Source: Marinomonas algicola
GTDB taxonomy: Bacteria; Pseudomonadota; Gammaproteobacteria; Pseudomonadales; Marinomonadaceae
NCBI RefSeq assembly: GCF_014805825.1
Contig: NZ_CP061941.1
Coordinates: 2,418,001 to 2,482,000, forward strand
Direction of reading: 5' to 3'
DNA length: 64,000 nt
The notes beneath the pieces were generated by a model. The model saw only the letters and a program-made list of their open reading frames with translations, was not told where the DNA came from and did not search any database. Positions 44,135-53,249 of this stretch are shown in pieces. Numbering within the stretch: the stretch's first letter is position 1; each line of letters opens with the position of its first letter. The position numbers and the translations under genes were made by a program.

Positions 44135-44887
44135 TTATTTTATATTAGACAAATAGCCAGCCGCTAATTTCGCTGTATTTGTTTCAGGAAAACCATCAAT
44201 AACTTGAGACAGTAAGGCGCGGGCTTTCTCTTTTTGATTCAGTTGATCATATACGATTCCTGACTTGTAAAGAGCATCAGCCTCTTTAGTGTGACCAGAA
44301 AAACGTGTCGATACTATCTCAAAATTTTTCAACGCTTGCGCTTTATCATTCTGCACAAGTTTCAATTCACCTAGCCAGTAATAAGCATTGCCCGTTAACT
44401 CATTCCTAGGGTACTTAACCACGAAATCAGTAAACGCTTGATCAGCAACTACGTAACTCTTATTTCTTACCAAATCATATGCAGATCGGTAAGCCGCCTG
44501 AACTTCAGCAGTAGGCTTTTCTACTTGAATAGGGGCCGATACTATTGAAGAGCCAGCAGTAGAAGGCGAAGCACTAACAACCGGAACGGAAAGAGGTGAT
44601 GCAACCACAGGTGCAGCGGCCGGCTTATTGAGCAAAGTTGTTAATCTTTTATCTAGGTCAATATAACGATCTAGCTGGTTTCTCTTCATTTTATTAAGTT
44701 CGTGAGACTGCTCTTCAATCTTACCTCTTAACTGAGAAACTTCCATCTGCAAGCTTTCTAACTGATACAAAAGCTCAGCGGCTGCCGCGGGAGTGAGACC
44801 ATTATCTGCTCCATGAACCAACGCAGATGATGCTGTCAGAGACAGCACCATTGCGTAGGAGCGAAGCTTTGAAGCATCAATCATCAT
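44135..44887 (-). CDS. cpoB: Cell division coordinator CpoB (YbgF)
   Basis: 250 aa. A signal peptide (about 1-26) is followed by the trimerising coiled coil (about 35-78, LYQLESLQMEVSQLRGKIEEQ), a Pro/Ser/Ala-rich linker and a C-terminal TPR domain (AYRSAYDLVRNKSYVVADQAF ... GNAYYWLGELKL). It links peptidoglycan synthesis with Tol-Pal constriction. It abuts pal. Confidence 0.95.
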   Translation of the reverse strand: MMIDASKLRSYAMVLSLTASSALVHGADNGLTPAAAAELLYQLESLQMEVSQLRGKIEEQSHELNKMKRNQLDRYIDLDKRLTTLLNKPAAAPVVASPLSVPVVSASPSTAGSSIVSAPIQVEKPTAEVQAAYRSAYDLVRNKSYVVADQAFTDFVVKYPRNELTGNAYYWLGELKLVQNDKAQALKNFEIVSTRFSGHTKEADALYKSGIVYDQLNQKEKARALLSQVIDGFPETNTAKLAAGYLSNIK

Positions 44888-45444
44888 TAGTTTTCGTAAC
44901 GAATTTCAACACGACGATTTAGCTCCCAAGAGCTGTTATCATGACCAAAAGCAACTGGAACTTCTTCACCGAAGCTTACTGATTCAATTTGTGATGCCGC
45001 AACACCTTGAATAGTTAAATAACGACTAATTGCTTTAGCACGACGCTCACCCAAAGCCATATTGTATTCACGTGTTCCACGCTCATCAGCATGACCTTCA
45101 AGAACAACGCGCGCATCAGGGTTAGCTACTAAGTATTGAGCATGCATGGTTAATGCTTCGCGAGATTCTGGACGTACAATTGACTTATCAAAATCAAAAT
45201 AGAAAACAGTCGCTACACCGTCAAGCATGGCCATGCCATTTTCATTTGCTACCGCAGAGTCATCAGCAACAATAACACTTGTTAAAGAGCCATCATCACC
45301 AGCACCAAACGCTTGATCTGTCGCCTCAGATGTTTCTACAGAGCTAGCTGATGAATCCGTTTCAGAAGCTGTAGTACTACAACCTACGATCCACGCTGCC
45401 GACAAACCTACTACCGCAATTTTACTTAATTTTGTAATACTCAT
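44887..45444 (-). CDS. pal: Peptidoglycan-associated lipoprotein Pal
   Basis: 185 aa. Lipobox with C22 (WIVGCST). An acidic Ser/Thr-rich linker leads to the OmpA-like peptidoglycan-binding domain (FYFDFDKSIVRPES ... VVLEGHADERGTREYNMALGERRAKAI). It ties the outer membrane to peptidoglycan and to TolB. Confidence 0.98.
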   Translation of the reverse strand: MSITKLSKIAVVGLSAAWIVGCSTTASETDSSASSVETSEATDQAFGAGDDGSLTSVIVADDSAVANENGMAMLDGVATVFYFDFDKSIVRPESREALTMHAQYLVANPDARVVLEGHADERGTREYNMALGERRAKAISRYLTIQGVAASQIESVSFGEEVPVAFGHDNSSWELNRRVEIRYEN

Positions 45445-45463
45445 TCTTCACTCCTTAAGTGAT

Positions 45464-46756
45464 CTATTTGAAGTAAGGGGACCACGATGGTTCTCTTACA
45501 TCTCCAGCCGCCGATGGTAACCTATATTTAACCAATCCATCAACGGAAACAACAGATAAAATCCCCTTACCATTATACGTAGTGGCGTACATAACCATAC
45601 TACCATTAGGTGCAATGCTTGGTGACTCATCTAGATAGGTTTCTGTTAAGACTTGTACACGTCCATTATTCATATCTTGCAACGAGATATTATACTGACC
45701 ATTATTTTTCTGAACCGTCACTAAAAAGCGTCCATCTGGCGTCATTCTAGCTCTGGTATTCAACTCACCTTCAAAGGTTATTCTTTCAACCGCTTTAGAA
45801 GCGATATCAACGCGATAAATTTGAGGGTTGCCTCCTCGATCGGAAGTAAAGATGATACTTTTACCATCTGGTTCCCAGCTTGGCTCTGTATCAATCGAAT
45901 AATGATTCGTAATACGAGTTAATTTTTGTGTTGCAATATCAAGAACATAGATCTCCGGATTATCATCTTTAGACAGCACTAAAGCCAACTTTTTCCCATC
46001 AGGTGACCAAGACGGAGACCCATTCAATCCTTTATACTGAGCAATTTTTTGGCGCTTACCTGTCGCCAACTCCTGAATAAAGATATTAGGTCTACGATCT
46101 CTGAACATAACGTAAGAGATAAAACGACCATTATTACTCCATGAAGGAGATAAAATTGGTTCTTTTGATTCCACGATTACTTGAGGACCAAATCCATCCG
46201 CATCAGCAACTTGTAACTGGAAGGTCGGTTTTGCTTTATCACCCTCAGCGGTTACATATAATATTTTTGTGCTAAATGCACCACGAACACCAGTCAACAA
46301 TTCATAAACCTTATCGCTTATATAGTGCGCCGCATCACGGAAATTATTTTTCCTAACTTTAATACTTTCACGACCTTGAACATTTTTTTGCCCCAGCACG
46401 TTCAATAATTCAAATTCAATCTCGTATGTATCTCCCGAAAGCAATTTAATCGAGCCAATCAGCACGTAATCCGCCTTTAACAATCGCCAATTACGATAAA
46501 ATACGTCTTCTTTTTTCGTTGGCTGACTTAGCATCACATTTCTGGGTATCGCATTAAATAAGCCACTGCGCTTGAGGTCATCTTCAATGATTTGAGCCAC
46601 ATCTGGAAGTATCTGCGAGCCTTCATTACCAAACTTAACAACCGCGATTGGCAGAAGCTGATCCGCCCCATTGGTAATCTCAATAACCAGCTGTGCCCGA
46701 GCAACACTCGAGAACAGACAAGAACAATACAGTAACAACAATAATATTTTTTTCAT
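45464..46756 (-). CDS. tolB: Tol-Pal system protein TolB
   Basis: 430 aa, the usual length. Signal peptide about 1-21 (LLLLLYCSCLFSSVARA), N-terminal domain, then a six-bladed beta-propeller with WD40-like repeats (PSWSPDGKKLAL; PSWEPDGKSIIFTSDRGG). It binds Pal and TolA in the periplasm. It abuts tolA and stands 19 bases ahead of pal. Confidence 0.98.
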   Translation of the reverse strand: MKKILLLLLYCSCLFSSVARAQLVIEITNGADQLLPIAVVKFGNEGSQILPDVAQIIEDDLKRSGLFNAIPRNVMLSQPTKKEDVFYRNWRLLKADYVLIGSIKLLSGDTYEIEFELLNVLGQKNVQGRESIKVRKNNFRDAAHYISDKVYELLTGVRGAFSTKILYVTAEGDKAKPTFQLQVADADGFGPQVIVESKEPILSPSWSNNGRFISYVMFRDRRPNIFIQELATGKRQKIAQYKGLNGSPSWSPDGKKLALVLSKDDNPEIYVLDIATQKLTRITNHYSIDTEPSWEPDGKSIIFTSDRGGNPQIYRVDIASKAVERITFEGELNTRARMTPDGRFLVTVQKNNGQYNISLQDMNNGRVQVLTETYLDESPSIAPNGSMVMYATTYNGKGILSVVSVDGLVKYRLPSAAGDVREPSWSPYFK

Positions 46757-47814
46757 TAGCGTCTCAAATCCTGTGGATTAAATATTAAATCAACTTGGCG
46801 AAAATTACGTTCAAAAACATAGGAGTCCAGGTCAGCTAGCTCCTCAATTTTCTCAACACGTTTAACAGCATCTACGGCTCGCTGGTCAAACAAAGCATCA
46901 CCACTGCCTTTCGTGATGTTCACTTGACTAACCTCACCTGTTGGTAAGAAAAATATCCTTAAAAAGGTCCTCATATTATTTCTAGCACTTGGCGGTCTAA
47001 TCCACGCCCTAGCAATTCGGTCATTTATTAAAGCACTTAAGGACTGAACCATTTGTTGCTCAGCCACATCTCTTTTAGCTTTCTCCGCTTCAGCTAACGC
47101 TTGAGCAATCTGCTGCTCAGCCAACTTCTGCTTTTCTTCTGCTTGTTGACGCCGCAACTCTTCTTTACGTTTTTTCTCTTCATTGGCTAATCTGGCCGCT
47201 TCTTGCCGCTTTTTCTCTTCTGCTGCTTTCTTTTGTTCTGCGACACGTTTCTTTTCTGCTTCAGCCTCTCTTTTTACCTCTTCTGCTTTTCTCTTAGCAG
47301 CCTCAGCGGCTTTCTTTTCTGCTTCCATTTTCTTCCGTTGCTCAGCTTCCTTACGCTTTTTTGCCTCTAAAGCTTGCTGTTCTTTTTGCTTTTTAGCTTC
47401 AGCCTCTTTTCTCTGCTGCTTATCGGCTTCAATCTTTAACTGCTTCGCTCTATCCTGCTCCGCCTTATTTTTGGCCTCTTCCTGCTTTTTCTTAGTGAGC
47501 GCCAATTGTCTTTTTTGGTCTTCAAGTGCCTTAAGTTCATTTTGTCGCTTTTGCAACGCATTGGCTTTTGCTTTTTCTTGAGCAATCACTTGCGCTTTTC
47601 GTTCTTGAGTTTTCTTTTCAGCTTCAGTTTGTTTGCCGATGGACGTTTGTTTAATATCAATCACACTGGCCTGGACAATAGGTGCTCGTTTTGGTTTTAT
47701 TTCTTCTGCTTCAGAAAAGTCCCACACAAACAGCGCCGACAGCACAACAAGAAGATGCAAAGTAACAGCAAGTACGATGGGTAGAGCATAACTTTCTTGA
47801 TGAAACAACTTCAT
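46756..47814 (-). CDS. tolA: Tol-Pal system protein TolA
   Basis: 352 aa. One N-terminal membrane helix (about 12-30, LPIVLAVTLHLLVVLSALFVW), a long Lys/Glu/Ala helical domain (about 60-260), and the C-terminal domain that binds TolB and Pal (RIARAWIRPP ... VNITKGSGDALFDQRAVDAV). It transmits the TolQR proton energy to the outer membrane. Confidence 0.96.
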   Translation of the reverse strand: MKLFHQESYALPIVLAVTLHLLVVLSALFVWDFSEAEEIKPKRAPIVQASVIDIKQTSIGKQTEAEKKTQERKAQVIAQEKAKANALQKRQNELKALEDQKRQLALTKKKQEEAKNKAEQDRAKQLKIEADKQQRKEAEAKKQKEQQALEAKKRKEAEQRKKMEAEKKAAEAAKRKAEEVKREAEAEKKRVAEQKKAAEEKKRQEAARLANEEKKRKEELRRQQAEEKQKLAEQQIAQALAEAEKAKRDVAEQQMVQSLSALINDRIARAWIRPPSARNNMRTFLRIFFLPTGEVSQVNITKGSGDALFDQRAVDAVKRVEKIEELADLDSYVFERNFRQVDLIFNPQDLRR

Positions 47815-48242
47815 TTTTTCAACTCAGGCTCCGTCACAAGCCCCACATTTGGCGCTCCGGCCGCTTGCAATGCCACCATTAAGCGCACAACATCGCCATA
47901 AGGAACGTTTTTATCACCTCGAACCAAAACAGGTAAAGATGCATTCTGCGTAAGCACTTTCCGAACTTTATCCTGCAAATCAGCTAAGCTTATTGCATCT
48001 TGGGTACCGCCAAAATCCAAAAAGTAGTTGCCTTGATCATCTATAGAAGCAACCAACACCTCAGAGTCAGGATCAGGTATCGGAGCTGCATTTGCATTTG
48101 GTAATTCGACATTCACCCCTTGAGTCAGCATGGGGGCGGTAATCATAAAAATAACCAACAATACCAACATAACATCAATATAGGGGACAACATTAATTTC
48201 CGACATCGGACGTCGTTTACTACGTCGTTTTAAACGAGGCAC
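47811..48242 (-). CDS. tolR: Tol-Pal system protein TolR
   Basis: 143 aa with one membrane helix containing the proton-path aspartate (INVVPYIDVMLVLLVIFMITAPM) and a periplasmic domain. Overlaps tolA by 4 bases and abuts tolQ. Confidence 0.97.
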   Translation of the reverse strand: MPRLKRRSKRRPMSEINVVPYIDVMLVLLVIFMITAPMLTQGVNVELPNANAAPIPDPDSEVLVASIDDQGNYFLDFGGTQDAISLADLQDKVRKVLTQNASLPVLVRGDKNVPYGDVVRLMVALQAAGAPNVGLVTEPELKK

Positions 48243-48922
48243 TAAGCTACTCCTCCATCACGCACATGAACTTTTCTGTGAAGGATACTCGCAAATTCGT
48301 CAGAGAAATTTTCGTAGCTTGATGATAGTGAGTCAGACACGGCGGCAAAACGATTGTATGAAATTACCGCAGGAATAGCGGCTGCAAGGCCAATAGCCGT
48401 TGCTATGAGCGCTTCAGCAATGCCAGGGGCAACGGTGGCAAGGGTAGCCTGCTGTACTTCAGCTAAACCAATAAATGAATGCATTATCCCCCAAACAGTA
48501 CCGAATAAACCGACATAAGGGCTTGTTGATCCTACCGTGGCAAGAAATGATAAATGTTTCTCAAGTTTCTCCTCCTCACGAAACATGGCCACTCTCATTG
48601 AGCGTTGCACACCTTCCATAACAGCATCAGGATCGACATTAGATGTCTGTCTTAAACGAGTAAATTCTTTAATACCGGCTGTAAAAATATTCTCTATGCC
48701 ATCAACCGATCTACCATCTACAGTAATTTGACGATACAACTGGCTTAAATCCATTCCGGACCAAAACAAGTCTTCAAACGTTTTGCGAACCGCCTTCGCT
48801 TTACGCAAAACACGCGTTCTTTGAAAAATAATAACCCAAGAAACAACCGACGCCGTTAATAACAACAACATTACTAACTGAACGACGACACTTGCACTTG
48901 CAATAAGTCCCCAAATTGACAT
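48242..48922 (-). CDS. tolQ: Tol-Pal system protein TolQ
   Basis: 226 aa with three membrane segments (about 14-36, 135-157, 170-195: VGSTSPYVGLFGTVWGIMHSFI and GIAEALIATAIGLAAAIPAVISYNRF). Forms the proton channel with TolR. It begins 9 bases after ruvB, so the ybgC gene usually found there is missing. Confidence 0.97.
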   Translation of the reverse strand: MSIWGLIASASVVVQLVMLLLLTASVVSWVIIFQRTRVLRKAKAVRKTFEDLFWSGMDLSQLYRQITVDGRSVDGIENIFTAGIKEFTRLRQTSNVDPDAVMEGVQRSMRVAMFREEEKLEKHLSFLATVGSTSPYVGLFGTVWGIMHSFIGLAEVQQATLATVAPGIAEALIATAIGLAAAIPAVISYNRFAAVSDSLSSSYENFSDEFASILHRKVHVRDGGVA

Positions 48923-48931
48923 TCTATACCT

Positions 48932-49945
48932 CTAAGTTAAATCTGATGGCAACTGATAATTAAAATGCTCATATGCCCGTTTGGTAACTTGACGACCTCT
49001 TGGCGTCCTCATTATAAACCCTTGCTGTATTAAGAAAGGCTCAACTACGTCTTCAATTGTATCTCTATCTTCTCCAATAGCCGCAGCAATATTATCTAGA
49101 CCTACAGGCCGCCCGTCAAATTTCTCAATCATAGTCAATAACATACGACGATCAAGGTGATCAAAACCTTGAGAGTCAACACTCAACATATCGAGAGCGC
49201 GTTTAGCAATAACGTCACCCACACACAACTCACCCTTGACCTGCGCAACATCTCTTACTCTGCGCAATAGACGATTAGCAATTCTTGGGGTGCCTCTTGA
49301 TCTACGCGCTACTTCAAAGCTTCCAGCCTGATCCATCTCAATACCAAGCTTCTTTGCTGAGCGACTCACAATGGAGGTTAACGACTCAACATTGTAAAAC
49401 TCTAAACGCTGAACAATACCAAACCTATCTCGCAAAGGCGATGTTAATAATCCCGCTCTTGTCGTCGCACCAATCAAAGTAAATGGCGGTATCTCAATTT
49501 TTATGGAACGCGCAGCCGGGCCTTCGCCTATCATAATGTCTAGCTGGTAATCCTCCATCGCAGGATACAGAACCTCTTCAATAGCTGGATTTAATCTATG
49601 TATCTCATCAATAAAAAGAACATCGCCCTCATTTAGGTTCGTTAACAAAGCGGCCAAATCTCCAGCTCTTTCAAGAACAGGCCCGGAAGTCGTTTTTATC
49701 TCAACCCCCATTTCATTTGCAATAATATTGGCTAACGTTGTCTTCCCAAGACCCGGCGGGCCAAAGATCAAAGAATGATCAAGCGCTTCATTACGCTGCT
49801 TAGCCGCCTGGATAAAAATCTCCATTTGCTCACGAACAACTGGCTGCCCAATGTATTCCGACAAACTTTGGGGACGAATTGCTCTATCATGATGAAATTC
49901 ACTTGTTTTTGGCTCAGCCGAAATAATGCGATCAGATTCAATCAT
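48932..49945 (-). CDS. ruvB: Holliday junction helicase RuvB
   Basis: 337 aa from ATG 49945, overlapping the ruvA stop as TGATG; an upstream TTG is unlikely. Walker A GPPGLGKTTL, Walker B VLFIDEIHRL, sensor ATTRAGLLTSPLRDRFG and the winged-helix C-terminus ending in TPRGRQVTKRAYEH. Branch migration motor with RuvA. Confidence 0.98.
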   Translation of the reverse strand: MIESDRIISAEPKTSEFHHDRAIRPQSLSEYIGQPVVREQMEIFIQAAKQRNEALDHSLIFGPPGLGKTTLANIIANEMGVEIKTTSGPVLERAGDLAALLTNLNEGDVLFIDEIHRLNPAIEEVLYPAMEDYQLDIMIGEGPAARSIKIEIPPFTLIGATTRAGLLTSPLRDRFGIVQRLEFYNVESLTSIVSRSAKKLGIEMDQAGSFEVARRSRGTPRIANRLLRRVRDVAQVKGELCVGDVIAKRALDMLSVDSQGFDHLDRRMLLTMIEKFDGRPVGLDNIAAAIGEDRDTIEDVVEPFLIQQGFIMRTPRGRQVTKRAYEHFNYQLPSDLT

Positions 49946-50553
49946 CAATTAGCCTTTCTAAGCATATTCTTTAATGCCGCTTTTATGACATCTTCGCTTG
50001 TTGCATTAGACATTGGAATAAGCGCAATGGCTTTTGAGGCTTCTTGTGGTTTATAGCCTAATGAAATGAGCGCAGACTCGGCCTCTTGCCTTGGATCTGC
50101 CTGAACCTGTTTAAGTACAGCGGGGGTAGAAAAAAGATCTTGTTTTGCGGCTTGACCTAGTTTGTCCCTTAGCTCCACAATTAATCTTTCAGCTGTCTTT
50201 TTACCAACACCAGGTATGCCTGTCAGGGCGGTAACATCGGACTCCTGAACAAATTTAACCAATTCATCTGATGACATACTCGACAATATAGCCAATGCCA
50301 TTTTAGGGCCAATCCCATTGACTTTAATTAAAATACGAAAGAGCGCTCTTTCTGATTTATCAATAAATGCATACAAAGTCTGAGCATCTTCTTTAACTTG
50401 AAAATGAGTATATAAAACAACTTGCCCACCAACACTAGGCAACTCATAAAAGGTCGTCATTGAAGCACTTAATTCATAACCAACACCACCAACATCAACC
50501 AATAAATCAGGCGGCATTTTTTCTACTAACTTACCAACCAAACGACCAATCAC
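49945..50553 (-). CDS. ruvA: Holliday junction binding protein RuvA
   Basis: 202 aa. OB fold (MIGRLVGKLVEKMPPDLLVDVGGVGYEL), helix-hairpin-helix pair (ILIKVNGIGPKMALAIL; LTGIPGVGKKTAERLIVELRDKL), C-terminal RuvB-binding domain. Overlaps ruvC by 4 bases. Confidence 0.98.
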   Translation of the reverse strand: MIGRLVGKLVEKMPPDLLVDVGGVGYELSASMTTFYELPSVGGQVVLYTHFQVKEDAQTLYAFIDKSERALFRILIKVNGIGPKMALAILSSMSSDELVKFVQESDVTALTGIPGVGKKTAERLIVELRDKLGQAAKQDLFSTPAVLKQVQADPRQEAESALISLGYKPQEASKAIALIPMSNATSEDVIKAALKNMLRKAN

Positions 50554-51110
50554 TTTATTTTCCTTACATCTAATTCAGTCCAACGTTTACCTGAGTTTCT
50601 TAGTGCTCGCTTACCAGTACCATATTCTAAACCAGACGCCGTTCTGGTGTGCGCGTGACATAAAGCAATGGCCAATGCATCGGCGGCGTCGGCCTGTGGC
50701 GATTTATCTAACGACAACAATAATTGAACCATTTGTTGCACCTGTAATTTATCAGCAGAACCACTCCCAACGACCGATTGTTTTACTCGCTTGGCGGAAT
50801 ATTCATGAACAAATACATCATTCAGTGCCGCAACGACAATAGCGGCACCGCGAGCCTGGCCTAACTTTAACGCGGAGTTAGCATTCTTTGCCAAAAACAC
50901 TTCTTCAATAGCAAACTCATCAGGGTTATATTCAGCAAAAAGTGTCTGAACATTCAGATAAATATTTTTCAACCTCACAGACAACACGTCATCAGGAAGC
51001 CTTATACAACCACTGTTTACGTATTTTATTTTACCTTTGGCATCAACATCTATAATACCAAAGCCAGTTATTCTTGAGCCAGGATCGATTGCCAGAATAC
51101 GTGTTAACAC
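50550..51110 (-). CDS. ruvC: Holliday junction resolvase RuvC
   Basis: 186 aa from GTG 51110, with AGGTGG ahead; the frame extends 8 codons upstream. Catalytic residues: D9 (ILAIDPGSR), Glu in AIEEVFLAKN, and Asp residues in ADAADALAIALCH. The yebC gene usually upstream in pseudomonads is absent; aspS follows directly on the other side. Confidence 0.97.
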   Translation of the reverse strand: MLTRILAIDPGSRITGFGIIDVDAKGKIKYVNSGCIRLPDDVLSVRLKNIYLNVQTLFAEYNPDEFAIEEVFLAKNANSALKLGQARGAAIVVAALNDVFVHEYSAKRVKQSVVGSGSADKLQVQQMVQLLLSLDKSPQADAADALAIALCHAHTRTASGLEYGTGKRALRNSGKRWTELDVRKIK

Positions 51111-51177
51111 TTTACCACCTTTCGCAGAAAACACACTGTATATCCCAACAGTACTTCAATCAATATTAATAGTAATG

Positions 51178-51206
51178 AAAAAAGGTCGCATTAAGCGACC
51201 TTTTTT
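51178..51206 (-). terminator. Terminator of aspS
   Basis: AAAAAAGGTCGC-ATTAA-GCGACCTTTTTT. Lies after the aspS stop and before the ruvC start on the minus strand, so aspS and ruvCAB are separate units. Confidence 0.93.
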
Positions 51207-51246
51207 ATACTTTCTTTACAATTTTAAAATCTTTGCTATAAAAAAC

Positions 51247-53016
51247 TTACTCAACAACAGGTTTACGCACTCTGATACTCAGTTCTTTCAACTGTTTGTC
51301 ACTTACGGCACCCGGCGCTTGAGTCAACAAACAGGTTGCACTTTGCGTTTTAGGGAAGGCAATAACGTCACGAATGGATTGTGAACCCGTCATCAACATA
51401 ACCAAGCGGTCCAAACCAAACGCTAAACCACCATGCGGTGGCGCACCAAATTTTAGTGCATCTAGTAAGAATCCAAATTTTTCTTCTTGCTCTTCAGGTG
51501 AAATATTTAACAATTCAAATACTGTTTGCTGCATCTCACCTTTGTGTATACGAATCGAACCACCACCTAACTCAGTTCCGTTTAGTACCATATCATAAGC
51601 CTGAGATAAGGCCGTTAATGGGCTAGCTTTCAGTTCTTCAGCAGAGCAAGATGGCGCGGTAAATGGATGATGTATAGCGGTAATACCACCATCAGATGTT
51701 TCTTCAAACATAGGGAAGTCAACAACCCATAGAGGCGCCCATTCACATGTATACAGATTCAAGTCATCCCCTACTTTACATCGTAAGGCACCCAAAGCTT
51801 CTGTCACTACTTTTATGGAATCGGCACCAAAGAAAATTAAATCGCCATCTTGAGCATCGAGACGATCCAACAATTGCTGACGAACCTCAATTGGCAAGAA
51901 CTTAACAATCGGAGACTGCAAACCCTCTTCAAGATTGGCTTTGTCATTAACTTTAATATACGCCAGACCTTTAGCACCATAAATACCAACAAATTTGGTG
52001 TATTCATCAATTTGCTTACGTGTAAGCGCATTACCGCCAGGCACTTTAAGCGCGGCCACACGACCTTTCTCATCTTTAGCAGGCCCAGAGAACACCTTAA
52101 AGTCAACCTCTGTCATTAAGTCAGAAACGGTCACAATAGTTAATGGTATACGTAAATCAGGCTTATCAGAACCGTAGGTTTCCATGGCTTCAGCATAAGG
52201 CATACGTGGGAATGAACCAAGATCAATGTTTAAAAGCTCTTTAAACATCCCAGTGATCATTGACTCCGTCATTTTCATGATATCTTCTTCACTCATGAAT
52301 GAGGTCTCGATATCAACCTGAGTAAATTCAGGCTGACGGTCAGCACGTAAGTCTTCATCACGGAAACATTTTGCAATTTGATAATAGCGATCAAAACCAG
52401 ACACCATTAGCAATTGCTTAAACAATTGTGGTGACTGTGGTAAAGCAAAAAAGCTGCCTTGGTGTGTTCGGCTTGGAACAAGGTAATCACGAGCACCCTC
52501 AGGGGTCGCACGAGTCAAAATTGGCGTCTCAATATCCAAGAAACCGTTATCATCTAAATAACGACGTAAAACGGAAGTTACCTTAGAACGGAAACGAAGT
52601 TTTTGCTGAACTTCTGGACGACGAAGATCAATGAAGCGATTTTTTAAACGTACATCTTCACCAACAGCTTGATGCTCGTCCAACTGGAATGGGGGAGTGG
52701 CCGATCCATTAAGAACTTCAAGATCAAGACCTAAAATTTCAATCTCACCTGTTGGCATATTTGGGTTTGTTGTACCTTCAGGGCGAGCTCTTACTTTCCC
52801 TGTCAATTTGACAACATATTCATTACGAACACTGTCTGCAAGAGCAAAGCTTTCTGCACGGTCTGGATCAAAAACGACCTGAGTAACACCTTCACGATCA
52901 CGTACATCTAGAAAGATAACCCCTCCATGATCACGTCTACGATGAACCCAGCCACATAAAGTGACTTCTTGAGAAATATTGGAAGCATTTAATTCGCCGC
53001 AATAATGGCTGCGCAT
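51247..53016 (-). CDS. aspS: Aspartyl-tRNA synthetase
   Basis: 589 aa, bacterial type with the insertion domain. Anticodon-binding OB fold (EVTLCGWVHRRRDHGGVIFLDVRDREG), class II motif 2 (FRDEDLRADRQPEFTQVD) and motif 3 (GLAFGLDRLVMLM). The 233 bases upstream (53017-53249) hold its promoter region and no gene. Confidence 0.98.
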   Translation of the reverse strand: MRSHYCGELNASNISQEVTLCGWVHRRRDHGGVIFLDVRDREGVTQVVFDPDRAESFALADSVRNEYVVKLTGKVRARPEGTTNPNMPTGEIEILGLDLEVLNGSATPPFQLDEHQAVGEDVRLKNRFIDLRRPEVQQKLRFRSKVTSVLRRYLDDNGFLDIETPILTRATPEGARDYLVPSRTHQGSFFALPQSPQLFKQLLMVSGFDRYYQIAKCFRDEDLRADRQPEFTQVDIETSFMSEEDIMKMTESMITGMFKELLNIDLGSFPRMPYAEAMETYGSDKPDLRIPLTIVTVSDLMTEVDFKVFSGPAKDEKGRVAALKVPGGNALTRKQIDEYTKFVGIYGAKGLAYIKVNDKANLEEGLQSPIVKFLPIEVRQQLLDRLDAQDGDLIFFGADSIKVVTEALGALRCKVGDDLNLYTCEWAPLWVVDFPMFEETSDGGITAIHHPFTAPSCSAEELKASPLTALSQAYDMVLNGTELGGGSIRIHKGEMQQTVFELLNISPEEQEEKFGFLLDALKFGAPPHGGLAFGLDRLVMLMTGSQSIRDVIAFPKTQSATCLLTQAPGAVSDKQLKELSIRVRKPVVE

Positions 53017-53249
53017 AATATTTATATCCTGTTACTAGCTCAGTAAGAGTGTTTATTTAAGTCCAAAAAGTCGACAGCGGTAAGATCTTTGAGCGCGTCA
53101 AACGATCATATCAATTCGTTTTCGACTTTTTAGGTTCTTTCAAATTCTAAAAGGTTCCGCATTATAAGCGAACAAACGCATACACTCTAGGGCATAGGTA
53201 AAATTCAATGCCCTTTTATGCATTAATAAAGAGATTCAAAAACGTCGTT

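Noticed and set aside
47040..47640. Repetitive-looking stretch in tolA
   Set aside because: It is the normal Lys/Glu/Ala helical domain of TolA, not a DNA repeat array.
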